NCBI RefSeq assembly: GCF_023091745.1
Contig: NC_068928.1
Coordinates: 12,108,001-12,172,000 of the forward strand
DNA length: 64,000 nucleotides
Source: Budorcas taxicolor
Lineage: Eukaryota; Chordata; Mammalia; Artiodactyla; Bovidae
Reading direction: 5' to 3'
Both the position numbers and the translations under genes were made by a program. The notes beneath the pieces were generated by a model, which saw only the letters and a program-made list of their open reading frames with translations, was not told the DNA's origin and made no database searches. Shown one piece after another: positions 11,867-24,471 of this stretch; positions within the stretch are counted from its first letter, which is position 1; every line of letters starts with the position of its first letter.

Positions 11867-13295
11867 TATAACAATGTAACACATTACGGGGCAAAGGTTT
11901 AAAATTAATATAAATGTTCATACAATGAAATAACATAATTTTTGGCAATGCTGAAAGAACTTCTGAAATGGAAAGATGTTCACAATATAAACTGTTCTAC
12001 ATACACAAACATCCAAAAGCAAATACATATAGTACATGTAAAGAACTTGAATCAAGTACTGTATATAATACAAGTTAGTTTCAAGAATGTATGAATAGCT
12101 CAAGGGTGAAAAAAAAAAACAGGAAATGCATACTGTAAGCTGTCAATACACACTCAGTATCTGAGTGAGGAAATTAAAGAAGTAAAGTAAAGAGGCAACT
12201 AGGTTTATCACTAATAACATAGAATCACATGAATTTTCACTTTCTACATTTCAGCATTCCTTGATTCTTATAATGAATATTTTAAGTGGTTAGAATTAAT
12301 TGTATGGTCTTTAAATTAAAAAATTTAAAACATTTAAGACAAATGTGGCCTCTGATACCACTCCTTGGAAATAATCATTATTAGCACAATATCCATAGCT
12401 ATCTAAAATTTTTAACTTACACATTAAATTACATATATTGCTATACTTTATTTCACAAGTCAGGTACTGATTTACTTAAAACCACTGGAGTCATTGAGAG
12501 TAGTAAGAACTGACTCGATATTAATTTCTAAAAAGGACGGATTTGAAAGATAATAAATAACAGCTTTTATTTGACATGAAAATACCAATTGATTGGTCAG
12601 AGCTTCCTGGAAGAGTGCACTGATAAAAATTCTAAAGCAGGTGTAGGTTCATTAAGAAAGTAATCAATTATTATTAGTGACCATGAAAAAATAGGGAAGC
12701 ACAAACTGTGCTGATATGAGTAAATGCCAATTAAATATAATAATGACCTTTGTGGGGTAAAAGTACATCCAAATCTTTAAGTTTTTCACTTTTGTTAGGA
12801 AACAGACCTTGTACAGGAACACCTACAGAAAGGGCACTTGCTTTTCTTCTAGATAATAACTTTCAAAAGATTATATCATGTAGGAACATTCAAATATATA
12901 TTAACACCTTGTATCAAGTACTCTGTTAGGTACTAAAGATTTGAAAACAGCCTACAAACCTACAAGTAAGAGGCAATGAGCAAATAAAATAAACAAAACA
13001 GTAAATCCTAGGGGAACACATACTACTGACGCTGAATAACGTCCTAACTCAAAAGAAGCTGAATAACGTCCTAACTCAAGAGGAGTTAGGACATGTGTGT
13101 TCTAGAAGAGGAAGTAGAAAATGAGAGACCTGACAGAAAGAAGAGGGATCATCCTAGGAAATGGAAGCTCAATAAAACTATCACAAAGGAGTGTTGCTGC
13201 GGAGAGGAAGGTGGAGATAGGGAACACTGGTGATGGCCAAAGATAATGCTGGAAAAACACACTGTAAGGGAATCAGTTCACCAAAGACCTAACGA
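11867..13295. other. AT-rich intron with a small tandem/hairpin repeat
   Basis: No gene or repeat family recognised. At 13031-13052 and 13058-13079 there is a perfect 22-bp direct repeat. The sequence gtcctaactc in each copy is matched by its reverse complement at 13083-13092, so the second copy can form a 10-bp hairpin. Confidence 0.6.
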
Positions 13296-13299
13296 TTCT

Positions 13300-13840
13300 G
13301 CTGTGCAACAGTTCTTATTGATTTCTTAATTCTAACCATTTGGAGATTTCTTTTTATTTTCTACATACACATTCAAATTATCTATGAAGAAAGATGATTT
13401 TATAACTTTCATTCTAATATTTACATCTTTTCTTTTTCTTATCTTATTGTAATGGCAAGGACTTGAGTTCAACAGTAAAGAGAAGTTCAATGGTAAATCC
13501 ATCCCAAATTCAAAAGGAAATATTTAATATATCATTATTGATTATAATATTAACAGTAGATTTTTTATAGACTTTCTTTAGCATACTGATGTTTCTTTCT
13601 ATTCCTAATTTGCTCAAAGTTTTTAAAATCATAAATAGGTATTAAATTTTGCTAAAGGTTTTTTCCATTTCTATTGAAATGATTATTTGTGTTTCTTCTT
13701 CTTTCTACTAATATGGCGAATTACACTGATTGATTCTCAAATGTTAACCAACCTTGTATACCTGGAATATCTTTTACTTGGTCCTGACATATAATTCTTT
13801 CTATGTATCACTGGGTTCTGTTTGATAATACTTACATGCA
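13300..13840 (-). repeat. L1 ORF2 fragment, antisense
   Basis: Antisense decayed L1 ORF2 reverse-transcriptase text: ttctattcctaatttgctcaaagtttt, tttttccatttctattgaaatgatta, and accttgtatacctggaatatc. Confidence 0.75.
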
Positions 13841-13847
13841 AATTACA

Positions 13848-13990
13848 TCAAGAAAGAGAAAGGGAAAGAGGGAGAAAGGACAGAGGGAGAAAAAAGAAAA
13901 GAAAGACAAAGGAAGGGAGAGAGAGGTAGAAGCAAGGGGAGGGAAAGAAGGAGAGAGGAAAAAAGAGGAAGGGGAGGGAGGGATGTGTTG
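13848..13990. repeat. Purine-rich (GA/GGGA) low-complexity tract
   Basis: About 140 bp made almost wholly of A and G on the plus strand, with irregular ggga, gaaa and gaga units. The ORFs over it on both strands are composition artefacts. Confidence 0.9.
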
Positions 13991-14049
13991 GGTATGAGAA
14001 GGTAAAGTTAAGAAAAAAAGGTAACAGCAAAGAATTACTCAAGAAGAGT

Positions 14050-14580
14050 TAACAAGCCACATTCAGACACTATCCCAAAGAGAACAGGGATGAAATTATT
14101 GTTTAATTGATCATCCTGGGGGTGTAACAGTCAAATACAAGTCCAGAGAGAACATGGAAAATTTAGGAAAGGAAATCATCAAAAAAGTAGTTTAAGGAAC
14201 TTTCTCAAAACTATACTACTTGCATTTCTACACTGAAGAGGTCCAGAATAATATATGAACCAACAAAAAACACTGCAAAATTTCAGAACACTGAGAATAA
14301 AACCAACATTCTACTAGATCCCAGAGAAATAAACAAGCCATTTACAAAGAAAAAGGTATCAAAATGACTTAAGATTCTTCAACCATAACACTATATTAAT
14401 ACCTTCAAATTTCTGAAGTAACATTACTTACAAGTATTTCTTATCCAGCCAAATTAACAATGACGAATTAATTAAGAAAGAATAAAGACATCTTCAGACA
14501 AACAAGATCCACCACACATCCTTCTTCCAGAAACTAGTAAAGACTTATTCCACCAAAATGCGTGCAGAAGCAAAATGGGC
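14050..14580 (+). repeat. Probable L1M 3' UTR fragment
   Basis: Tentative. The order of features such as gaaagaataaagacatcttcagacaaacaag and ccaccacacatccttcttccag resembles old L1M 3' regions. Boundaries are uncertain. Confidence 0.4.
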
Positions 14581-14934
14581 AAAAGAGAGGAATTAGGCAG
14601 TCTATTTTCCATTACAAAATTTATCTGATCAGTTGCATGTATAGCTTTAATGAAAACAAATCTAAAAAATTAAATAATAAAATCAACACATGCATTTTGT
14701 GTAAGTCAGACATTTAGCTTTGTGAAATTACATCTTAAATATTAAAATTAAAATATTAAAAAGGTATATTATAGTGGATGGAGAAATTTTTCTTTTAATT
14801 AGACAAAGTAAATTAAACAAACTCAAATCCTAATAGCAATATTAACTTCTAAAGTTTTATGCTCTCCCATGAAGTATTTCTGCCCAAAGTAAAAAATTTG
14901 AGAAAAGTTGAACATTAATAATTGGCATAAATAG

Positions 14935-15063
14935 GGGAATTCCCTGGTGGCCAAGTGGTTAGGACGCCATGCTGCAACTGAAGGAGGCCTGGATACTATC
15001 CCTGATCATGGAACTAGATCCCACAAGCCACACCGTGCAACCAAAAAAATTTTTTAATAAATA
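14935..15063 (+). mobile_element. CHR-2-type tRNA-derived SINE
   Basis: Head ggggaattccctggtggcc, then aagtggttaggac, a B-box region, ggaactagatcccacaagcc and an A/T-rich tail. Typical cetartiodactyl SINE organisation. Confidence 0.85.
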
Positions 15064-15064
15064 G

Positions 15065-16362
15065 TAACTGGTTGATATAAAGAGAAGAACTTCATAAATG
15101 AAATGAAAGAAGAAAAATCTGCCCCTGTGAATTACATACAAAAGAAATGAAGACACAGCAGACAAGCAGACTCCTTTAGTAATAAGGTTCTTAATTCCAA
15201 TCATCCAAAGAGAAAGCTGGCTATTCCAAAAACAATCTTCTTTGTCAAAACTTTCACCAAAACACAAATACAACAGAAAACAGTGTGTGTGTGAAGCAGA
15301 GACAGAGCTGATAACTGTACAATGCCACATTCTTCAGTAACAAGGGAAAACCTCCACATGACTGCAGGATATTGTTGACTTATTACTTCTGCCGTTACCA
15401 TTTCAATTAAGCAAATTTAATAATTGAATTAATCTCTAATAATACTTAGGCACACAATAGTAAGTTTAAATTAACATCATTCTCACTAATTTAGAGAAGT
15501 AATTGTAAAAAGTGTGAGGAAGATTTCCAGCTTCTGTACAAACTTTAAAAATATAGCAGAATTTAAATATTTTAATATTTCCTTTTATAAGTATGCAAAT
15601 GGTATTAAAATGATTGTTTTTAATGCACATGCAAAAACATTACTGAGTGAACACTAGCAAATTAAAGAGAAAATACAGTCTGTAGAAAGCTTAGATCATT
15701 AGAGTTGGGAGTTATTTAGGCTTCTGAACAACTGATATAATTTAACCATATATCTGATTTTTTTTTATAAAAAATGCCTATTTACATACAACATTAAGAA
15801 GTTTTCATTATTAAAGCAGAGATTCAAGGCCAAAAGTCCAAAGTTGTACCTCTGCCATCGCAATAAATACAGACAAGAGACTCGTCTACAATCCAGATAA
15901 TGGTGAAAACCAAGCTCTCCAAGGCAGTAAGTAAAACTAAGAGCAAAGACACTGAGAACATCAGAGACTTGGGGAATACCCACAGCAGAAAGCTAAAGGA
16001 GCAATGTAACAAAAGCAGCACAGTCAGCGAGGGAGGGACCTAGGATGAGTGCGGCCACGAAAACCAAGAGAAGAGGCCTTCAAGGAAGAGCCAGCAGTCA
16101 GAGACTAAATGGAGATCAAAGAGGAGGAAGATAAATCAAAACCACAGCAGAAAGTGAATGGCCATATTGAATTGGTTAAGATTACCTATTTCCATCTCAA
16201 CTGACAGAACTTAAGACTTTATCTTAGAGGGAGGAGGGGAAGGGGTATAGAAACTTGGAGGAAAACAGGCTTTAGTTATCATTCTTGCTGTCTGTTGTCC
16301 AAGACCAATAAAAGAGAAACCTCTTTCTGAATGATTTGTTTCTTCTTAAGGGCTACACTCAC
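15065..16362. other. Low-repeat intron downstream of BCAS3 exon 3
   Basis: Nothing beyond the donor side of the exon at 16363-16444 was recognised. The short minus-strand ORFs here have no homology features. Confidence 0.55.
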
Positions 16363-16444
16363 CAAACTGTGGAGCAGGCAAGATTCTAGCCGCTCGAATT
16401 GGGCCATGTCGAACAGAAAAAAGCTCCTGTGCTTCCCCACTGAT
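16363..16444 (-). CDS. BCAS3: BCAS3 internal exon (about residues 108-135)
   Basis: Reverse-strand exon of 82 bp with a strong polypyrimidine acceptor (ctcctcctgcag) and the donor gtgagt. It reads 27 codons, starting ISGEAQELFSVRHGP and ending ILPAPQF, then one base G of a split Gly codon (phase 1). It directly continues the reading frame from 43464-43570 and matches BCAS3. The next protein segment expected (beginning around AQKCDNF) was searched for by eye on the minus strand of 1-16362 and not found, so the following intron probably runs out of the window. The plus-strand ORF overlapping this exon is only a shadow. Confidence 0.94.
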
Positions 16445-16919
16445 CTGCAGGAGGAGACAGAAAAAATACAGGAAATGAAAACACAGGTCAGAACATTATT
16501 ATACAAAAACATGATCTCCTAAATTTTTACCATGATTTTTGGTCTCAAATGTAATATACACACATACACAGATACTAACAGTGACCATACACATTAGGCA
16601 TATTGATATGTTAAAGTATCATAAATATTTTTAGAAAATGTTAAGAGCATGCATTTCTTATGAATAGGAAAATAAAAGGTCTGTTTTGGAAGCCTATAAT
16701 TTTTATCTTTAATAAACTACAAGTTTGTTAAAGTTTGTTCAGTTCCTACATGACTGCCTTCCATTTTAGAACAAAGCAGCTAGGATTTTTATTAGTATCC
16801 AGCTTTCTATGTATGAAAATAAATATTCTTAACATTCTCAAAAGCAGAACTTAAATGCTATAGTAACTTTCACAGATGTGCTACATATGAGAAAAAGCAA
16901 AACATGTTGCAAAGAACAC

Positions 16920-17010
16920 TGAGGTGGAGGGTGAATGACCTGGGTGCCAGTTACAGTTCTCCAACCCTAGCTGTTAACCTCCTTGAGTAAATCATTTAAC
17001 CTGTATAAAC
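16920..17010 (+). repeat. MIR fragment
   Basis: Short MIR-like text: gacctgggtgccagttacagtt, then gctgttaacctccttgagtaaatcatttaacctg. Confidence 0.6.
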
Positions 17011-17039
17011 GTTTATTACTTATTTTCTTCTCTAAATAC

Positions 17040-17440
17040 ATTTTAGTAAATACTGTATACATTTAGGTGTACAACATGAAGATTTGACATACATATATTT
17101 GTATATATATATATTTCACCTTCTCAGAGTAACCTTCTGTATGTGATAAAAGCACCTGAAATCTAGTTATCTAGTTTTCTTTTCTTTCTTTTATGGCCAT
17201 GTCGCATGACATGCAGGATCTCAGTTCCCTGACCAGGGATCGAACTCACATCCCCCTGCAGTGGAAGCACAGAGTCTTAACCACTGGATCACCAAGGAAG
17301 GCCAAGAAATCTATTTTTTCAGTATTCAATACAATATAACTAATTACCGTCATCATGCCTAAACATTAGGTCTCCTGACTTACTCAACTTATAAAACTGA
17401 ACCTTTAGACTTTTTGACCAACATTTCCTCTACCTTCTCT
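17040..17440 (-). repeat. L1M 3' end, antisense, split by a SINE
   Basis: Contains tttaggtgtacaacatgaagatttgacata, a standard antisense L1M 3' signature. Antisense L1-like text resumes after the CHR SINE at about 17310. Confidence 0.55.
17190..17305 (-). mobile_element. CHR-2-type SINE
   Basis: Antisense copy: ttatggccatgtcgcatgac, ttccctgaccagggatcgaac, then ccactggatcaccaaggaagg at the head. Confidence 0.85.
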
Positions 17441-18376
17441 AAGCCTATATTCTTTGCATTCATAAGCTGAGACAATAAAGATGCTAAACAAACTCAAAAT
17501 GCTTTTAGTTTCAATATTCTATTCATTAAAAATGTATGCATCTTTAAATTTCATTTTTATTATACACTAAGATCAAACACTATATGAATCTCTGTTCATT
17601 TTAAGTCATTATCAAATTTGTTCCTCAAATATAAAGGGTATAATAGTCTATTAATCCAAAAGTAAAAGAGGTAGACTAATATATGTGTCAAGTGTGAAAA
17701 CAATTGCTTTTCAAAATTACTAGTTCAAAAGGACAATCTGCTGCTAACTGAAATATTGCACAGATTAAATCATAATTAGTTAAGAAAGTCTTTGCAGAGT
17801 ACTGTAAGTGGTTTTCTTAATTGTCAAGTGTTTGATGGAATACGTTATATCAGATCAAGAAAATGGCAAATACTATAAAACTCATTCTATAAACCCAAAA
17901 ACTTACAACAGATGTAAAAATGGTAAACATTCCATAAAGTAAACACGCCGATGGTTATTTCTTTAAAAACAGGCCTGCCAAACAAGGAATTTAAAATATC
18001 AACACTTTATATATTACAAAAGGTCTATCAGTCTTCCAATATTAAACAATAAATCTGCAGCGCTGCCTTTTAGATCAACACTTTTTTTAGATCTTCAGCT
18101 TCTCTTCTACCTGAATTGAAGTGCTGCAAATTGTAAATAATTTTGTCTCTTATAAATGTTAAATTATCCTAATGCCCAAAGAGCCATCATATTCATTTAT
18201 AATACACAAATAATTAAAATGTATTCATTGCCCACAGTGGCAAATCCCTCTATAAGCACTTGGGAAGCAGAAGCTATGAGGAATGCTAGGCTTTTCCCAC
18301 TAACTATGCAACAACAGCACCACCTACCACCAATTAAACACACAAAAGCTACAAACTCAGGATAGCAAACTAAGTT

Positions 18377-18480
18377 TCAGTTCAGTTCAGTTCAGTCCGC
18401 TCAGTCGTGTCCGACTCTTTGCGACCCCATGAATCGCAGCACGCCAGGCCTCCCTGTCCATCACCAACTCCCAGAGTTTA
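18377..18480 (-). mobile_element. Very short BovB 3' end
   Basis: About 105 bp of antisense BovB 3' terminus: four cagtt repeats, then the cgtgtccgactctttgcgacccc block, stopping at ccaactcccagagtt. A severely 5'-truncated insertion, highly similar to the young copies. Confidence 0.9.
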
Positions 18481-18482
18481 CC

Positions 18483-20650
18483 TCTCTACAAATTCCTCTG
18501 TAAACATTAAATTTCTAAATGAACTACGAAGGCCATTAGATAACTACAGCTTTTAAATCTACATTTTCTTCTTCTAGAACAGAATTTTAAATTTAGAAAA
18601 ATCCTTAAAAGGTCATTTTGTCCAATCTCCCACCCCATCAAATAATCACACATTCCCTGAAATCTAAAAATTACCATCACCTCTTCGATTTTAAGAACAC
18701 TTTAACAGAAAGGTATATCACTAATACAGTCCAATTACATTATAGGTACATTACTGGCTATCTCCAAAGCTGCCAAGCCATTTACTTTTCGAAAATAAAT
18801 TGCCGTTTGACAATGGATAAATAATATTCTTCAATATACATACTATTTCCACCAAGAATGAAATGAAAAATAAACTGTAAAACAATACTGTAAATATTGC
18901 ACTGAAGTTATAATTCAGAGTAATGAAAACCACTTCTCACAAATAAGGTTCATTATACCTATAACGAATCATAGTATTCTTAACACAAAATCCACTGCTC
19001 TGAAATATTATTTCCATATGCCACAAGTCTGGCATTTAGTTTTTGGTTCTATCAAATAAAGTTTAAAAAAAAAGTTTAAAAAAAAGTCTAAACATATTTA
19101 CCTGAGCTGCTATACTAAATTATAATGAAGAATAAAGAATATAACAAACCTGTCTTGCCACATTCACAATATGATAAACGTTTGTTATCACTGGATTTAA
19201 TACCCAAGAGCTTACTTTGATAAACAAAAACATTTTGAAATCTGAACATACCATGCTTTTGAACATAACAGCTTTTAAAACAAACCAAAATGCGTTATTC
19301 TATTCTAAGCTTTTACTCTAAATCCCTCTTTAAATGTACAGCAACAGGTTAAGAAAAAACATTAGGACTGATTACAAAAATACATCCCCATATTCATTAC
19401 CCCATCCTTCTTACCCCTAAGTTAAGGTCCTAGAATCTTTCATTAAAACATCAGAGAAGGAAGTGGGGAAAGCACTATCACTATTCACAAAACAGTGATA
19501 GAAATTTATGAACATGTTAAAATCAAAATTGTTAGAAGCAGAATTCTAAAGTTTCCTGAGTCACGAATGTCAAGCATGACACTTGGAGGAGAGAACCATT
19601 CAAATAATATACGCAAATTCTACACTGGAATATAATTTCAGAATAGAAAAAGTGCTAATAATGTGGATACAGATAAGATGTGCATATTTTAGGGAGGACA
19701 CAGAGAAAATGGATATGGTCTTACAGGCTCCACTTTGGCTGCCGTTTTCAATTACCTCTAATCATTTCATACAACATGTTCACTGGCAATATTGCTCTCA
19801 AATGAGTGTCAAATTGATTTTTTTAAGCCTTTCAAAGTGATTTTTAGGTTTCTTTAAAAAAAAAAAAACCTCATTGAAAATAGCAAAGAATAAAATCCTC
19901 GGAGATGAGGATTTTAACTGATCCTGGGAAGAATCACCAGGGGCTCTAAGTTCACTTTTAAACCAACACTAATAATAAATAGAAGGGTAGAACTACCAGC
20001 AAGGCATGTACCAAGCAAAGTTCCAACTTGCTGGCAACTGCAGTAACTTGGGGAGAGGAGCAAATAGGAAGGAAACCTCCCCAATAGCTCCTCATGGTCT
20101 CTGCCTTTGTTCTTACTGGCATTTTAATTTCTGATGACAGACTTTTGTTGTTTGGAGCATAAACCGGACGTACCAGTTTGGAGGCACAATAAGGAGAACA
20201 AAGAATGATTTGTTCACACTGTTGGAAAAAAATCTTTTCCAACCATAGAAAATAGCTTTCGCATGGTGAAAATATGCAAATTACATACCAAACCAAAAAG
20301 CGGTGGAGGGGAGGACAAGTTTAGAATCTCACAACTCAGTCGAAGGCAAGAGGAAATTATAACAGCCGAAGACAATCACACACACACAGAAAAGGCTGTG
20401 AAAGTAGTGGGAGAGCTTTGTAAGTGCTTTCAGAGAATCCTAAAAGCACATGAAGGTCATCTAACCCTCAGAACCAAACCTGCCTCTGAAATCCTGATGA
20501 CTTTTCAAAGACATCTGACTACAAAATAGAAAAGTCAATCAAACACAAAGGACAATAATAACACTCTACAGTGACACAGAATCAGGACAGAACATATTTA
20601 CACCCCCAACTTCTCTTTGAGACACTGCAAGTGGAGAACTTTGGTCTGCC
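18483..20650. other. Low-repeat intron, nothing recognised
   Basis: About 2.2 kb without a recognised family. Only short A-runs (about 19062-19085 and 19856-19868) stand out. Confidence 0.5.
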
Positions 20651-20654
20651 ATTG

Positions 20655-20870
20655 ATTCTTCTTAGCAAACTTTATTGAAAGATAACAGACACAGAAGTAA
20701 TACAGAAATCTTAGGTGTATGTACAGCTTAATGAATTTGCAATGTTAATACATATCTGTTACCAGCACAGACATTAAGAAACAGAACATTACGGACATCC
20801 AGAAGGTCCCTCCACACCCATTCCCAGTCACGAACCAAAGGCAACAACAACCGTAACTCTCGTGGTCTGG
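20655..20870 (-). repeat. L1M 3' UTR, antisense (left part)
   Basis: Antisense L1M text including caaactttattgaaagataacag and accagcacagacattaagaaacagaacatta. It breaks near 20870 and appears to resume at about 21990. Confidence 0.6.
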
Positions 20871-20872
20871 GT

Positions 20873-21990
20873 GCAGGTTGGAAAAGAATTTCCAGACATG
20901 AGACAGAATGAGAAGGAAATGAAGTTTATCAGAGTAGGAGATGCTGTTAGAACAGCAGGCCAGCTCAGGGGAGAACCAACCCTGGACAGGGGTCCGTAGT
21001 CCACTTCTATACCCAAGGAACAAGGAGTGGGACAGGGGTCTAACGGGGCATTTGCTGATGGGATGAAGCACATATACTGGGTGGGGGAAGAGTAAGGCAA
21101 ATACCTTCTCCCTACCCATTATGGCAGAACGCGAAGAAGAACAGCCTCTTGATGAAAATAAGAGGAGAGTGAAAAAGTTGGCTTAAAACTCAGGATTCAG
21201 AAGACTAAGATCATGGCATCCGGTCCCCATCACTTCATGGAAATAGATGGGGAAACAGTAGAAACAGTGTCAGACTTTATTTGTTGGGCTCCAAAATCAC
21301 TGCAGATGGTGACTGCAGCCATGAAATTAACAGACGCTTGCTCCTGGGAAGAAAAATTATGATGAACCTAGAGAACATATTAAAAAGCAGAGACATTACT
21401 TTGCCAACAAAGGTCCGTCTAGTCAAGGCTATGGGTTCTCTAGTAGTCATGTATGGGTGTGAAAGTTGGACCATAACGAAATCTGAGCGCCAAAGAATTG
21501 ACGCTTTTGAACTGTGGTGTTGGAGAAGACTCTTGAGAGTCCCTTGGACAGCAAGATCAAACCAGTCCATCCTAAAGGAAATCAGTCCTGAATATCACTG
21601 GAAGGACTGATGCTGAAGCTGAAACTCCAATACTCTGGCCACCTGATGCAAAGAACTGACTCATCTGAAAAAAGACTCTGATGCTGGAAAAGATTGAAGG
21701 CAGGAGGAGAAGGGGAAACAGAGGATGAGATGGCTGGATGTCATAACCGACTCCATGGACATGGGTTTGAGTAAACTCCGGGAGTTGGCAATGGAAGGGA
21801 CGCCTGGCATGCTGTAGTCCACAGGGTTGCAAAGAGTCAGACACAACTGAGCAACTGAACTGAACTGATGGAATAGGAGGGGAGATAGGTTATACTGCTC
21901 AGGAAGACCTGAAATCTGTTAGTAGTTACAACATGGGGGAGGGAAAGACAATAAGGGTCTGGTTCTTCCATTCCTGCATTCTAAGACCCT
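20873..21990 (-). mobile_element. Probable endogenous-retrovirus LTR, split by BovB
   Basis: Sequence on both sides of BovB copy 4 (20873-21119 and 21869-21990) interrupts an L1M. It contains an antisense block ending gaaggaaatgaagtttatcag, like ruminant ERV LTRs that carry an ataaact-type poly(A) signal. No viral gene is present. The family assignment is from memory and tentative. Confidence 0.4.
21120..21868 (+). mobile_element. BovB LINE 3' fragment, copy 4
   Basis: Plus-strand BovB starting just after the RT YADD motif and running to the gaactgaactga tail. The ORF at 21281-21610 covers the thumb/C-terminal part (LPTKVRLVKAM, YGCESW, LLRVPWTA) with frameshifts at both sides. Confidence 0.9.
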
Positions 21991-22268
21991 CCCTGGTTTT
22001 ATCTGCTCTTTTCATCCTTGGGTTACTACAATAACCACTATCTTGATTTTTCTGACATGTAAGTTTTACTTGTTCAAGTTTATAATGAAAACACACAGTA
22101 TGTACTCTTTCGTGAATGGCTTTTACAACATCACATGCCTGTGAAATTCATTTGTATTGTTGCATATGATTATTTCTGTTGCCACACAGATTTCCATTGC
22201 ATAAAAATACTACAGTTTGTCCATTCTACCACTGGCTGATGGAAGTCTGTTGTTTCTAGTTGGGGCTC
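21991..22268 (-). repeat. L1M 3' UTR, antisense (middle part)
   Basis: Resumes the 20655-20870 fragment: cacagtatgtactctttcgtgaatggctt and gtttgtccattctaccactggctgatgg. Confidence 0.65.
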
Positions 22269-22269
22269 A

Positions 22270-22745
22270 TAAAATATCAGGAAAAACGGCACAAACTTTC
22301 AAAGGAGAAAAAGGTTACTGTGTGTTCTTTCAGTGGATTATCAAGAACTGTACAGTAGATCCTTCGGGGCTATTTGATTCTGTAAGAACCTGCACCTTTG
22401 TTCTTGACCGAGCTATCTTACAATACTTTCAGTTGTAGAAAACTGATAGTAAAGCAATTGACGTTTGCCCACAGAAATGCAAATCAACTTTGTCTAGCAG
22501 AGATGCAACTGAATTCCACTGGTAAAAAAGATCCCCCTCCCCCCCCCAAAAAAAGATCCCAAGCAGTACAGTTTTGTCCCAACAGGATATGAGCTGGGTT
22601 CACATTTCTTAACAGGTTCATTTCAGCATTCTTAACTGCTTATACCGTTCTTCAGATTCTCCTTTGAACCAGCAATAACTTGCCTAACACCTCATTAACC
22701 AGTTAAATAAAATCTGTGACACATGTCCATTTTACAGTTGTATAA
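22270..22745. other. Unassigned insertion-like segment in L1M
   Basis: The antisense L1 text stops near 22268 and seems to resume near 22780, so this piece may be an insertion. It holds a C9/A7 run at about 22541-22556. No family was recognised. Confidence 0.35.
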
Positions 22746-22769
22746 GTGTCATGATTTTACCATTTTTAA

Positions 22770-23100
22770 AATGGTAACATCATAAGGAATACTGCTATGA
22801 ATATTCTTACACATGGCATTCAGGGGACATGTTTATTTGAGTACAGACTACTGAAACTGCTTTTGTACTAGGAATATGGGCACATTTTTGGAGATTTTTA
22901 ATGAAACAGTAACTGAACAACTTACCAGTGTAAGAGAGTTCTCTACCTGTTCCACTTCCAACACTTGGTATCACTCTGGTGGATGTTCAGTGGGATTTTA
23001 ATTTGCATTTTCTTCCAAGAAGGTGCTTGAACACCTTTTCATGTGCTTATCGGAATTCAGTTATACTCTTTCATGAATGGCCTGATAAAGTCTCTGGCCC
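22770..23100 (-). repeat. L1M 3' UTR, antisense (right part)
   Basis: Continues the same element: aatactgctatgaatattcttacacatgg, then ttaatttgcattttcttcc. Confidence 0.6.
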
Positions 23101-23519
23101 AATACAGCTGCTTGATTCTAAAAACTATGGATTTAGTCCTGTTTAGCAGCAGTGAGTGAAAGGCATAAATCAGTCTTCTCTGGCAAAGCAATGCTGCCTC
23201 AACCTAAATAAATAAACAACCTTTAGTATAGTTGTCCTCTACCAGGGTGCATGACGTAAGAGTTCTGTCCTGAAGGACCCTTCATTCCCAGCGTTCTGTA
23301 TGCTAATCAGCACAAAATATGAATGAGATTCTTTTTAGCAGCTCTGGAAAAACTAGAGCTTTTGGTCCATGACTGAATTCATATCTTAATTCTAAATCCA
23401 GTAATAAGCAGCTCTCCTCCCCATATAAGGTAAAATGATTGGGTTATAACAAAGTGATAGCCCATGAAATGGAAAAATGTTGACTTATAAAAAATCACAC
23501 AAACACTCAAAGCAAATAC

Positions 23520-23654
23520 CGCTGCTGCTGCTGCTAAGTCGCTTCAGTCGTGTCCGACTGTGTGTGACCCCGTAGATGGCAGCCCACCAGGCTCCCCCAT
23601 CCTGGGATTCTCCAGGCAAGAACACTGGAGTGGGTTGCCATTTCCTTCTCTAGT
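23520..23654 (-). mobile_element. Bov-A monomer SINE with (GCT)n tail
   Basis: Single Bov-A unit, antisense, starting with four or five GCT triplets. A perfect 11-bp target duplication, aaagcaaatac, lies at 23509-23519 and 23655-23665. Confidence 0.92.
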
Positions 23655-24037
23655 AAAGCAAATACAGTCCCTATTAAAGATAGGAAACATAAAAAATTAC
23701 TGTATCTTCCCCCTATAACTCAAGCAGTTCAAACACAAAAGATAATGTCTGTAGTCTTTTTCTTTGATAAACACTTTAGCAAGTTTCAATCTCTAAAAAA
23801 CTTAAATAGAGGCATTAATTTACCTATTTTTCAAAATGGCTATAACATATATAGTAGGGCAATTTTAGACTGGAAATATAAAAGACCAAGGCATCAGACA
23901 TAAAAGACATCAGAAATAGAATTCCTCATGTTTATCTCAAGCACATCCTGACTTCCAGTCAAAAATATCTTTCACACCTGAATTCTCCAAACATTGCCTC
24001 TGGTTCCAGCTAGAAAATCTAAAAGAGTTAAAAGCAC

Positions 24038-24170
24038 CTTGGAGAAGGAAATGGCAACCCACTCCAGTATTCTTGCCTGGAGAATTCCATGGACAGGGGA
24101 GCCTGGTGGGCTACAGTCCATGGGGTCACAAAGAGTCAGACACAACTGAGCAACTAATACTTGCACTTTC
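24038..24170 (+). mobile_element. Bov-A monomer SINE
   Basis: One Bov-A unit (ggagaaggaaatggcaacc to gactgagcaac equivalents). The flanking aaaagcacc/aaaagcccc may be a 9-bp target duplication with one mismatch. Confidence 0.88.
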
Positions 24171-24471
24171 AAAAGCCCCCAATAGGTACGACCCCAGAAG
24201 TTTTATTCTTATTCTGAAATCATGGCCTATGGTAACAATGCCAAGTGAGTACAGTACAAGAGACCATCAATTACAAATATCACATCAACAACATCAAGGA
24301 TTCCAACAGTTTATTACAGTAGAAAATAAACTGGATTTGTGTTTATAAACTATTTAAGTGGGCTAAATCTGAGTTTGGCTTTAAAATAAGGGTAATAACA
24401 TATCTATGTAACAAAGTAATGGTACTAAATTTCATAGTTATTAATAAAATGTTTTATTTATCAATAAAATA

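Noticed and set aside
13803..14042. Charged and hydrophobic ORFs over the purine tract
   Set aside because: They are products of low-complexity GA sequence on both strands.
1..16362. Next BCAS3 exon (Gly-Ala-Gln-Lys-Cys segment)
   Set aside because: Looked for on the minus strand and not found; it is presumed to lie beyond the left end.
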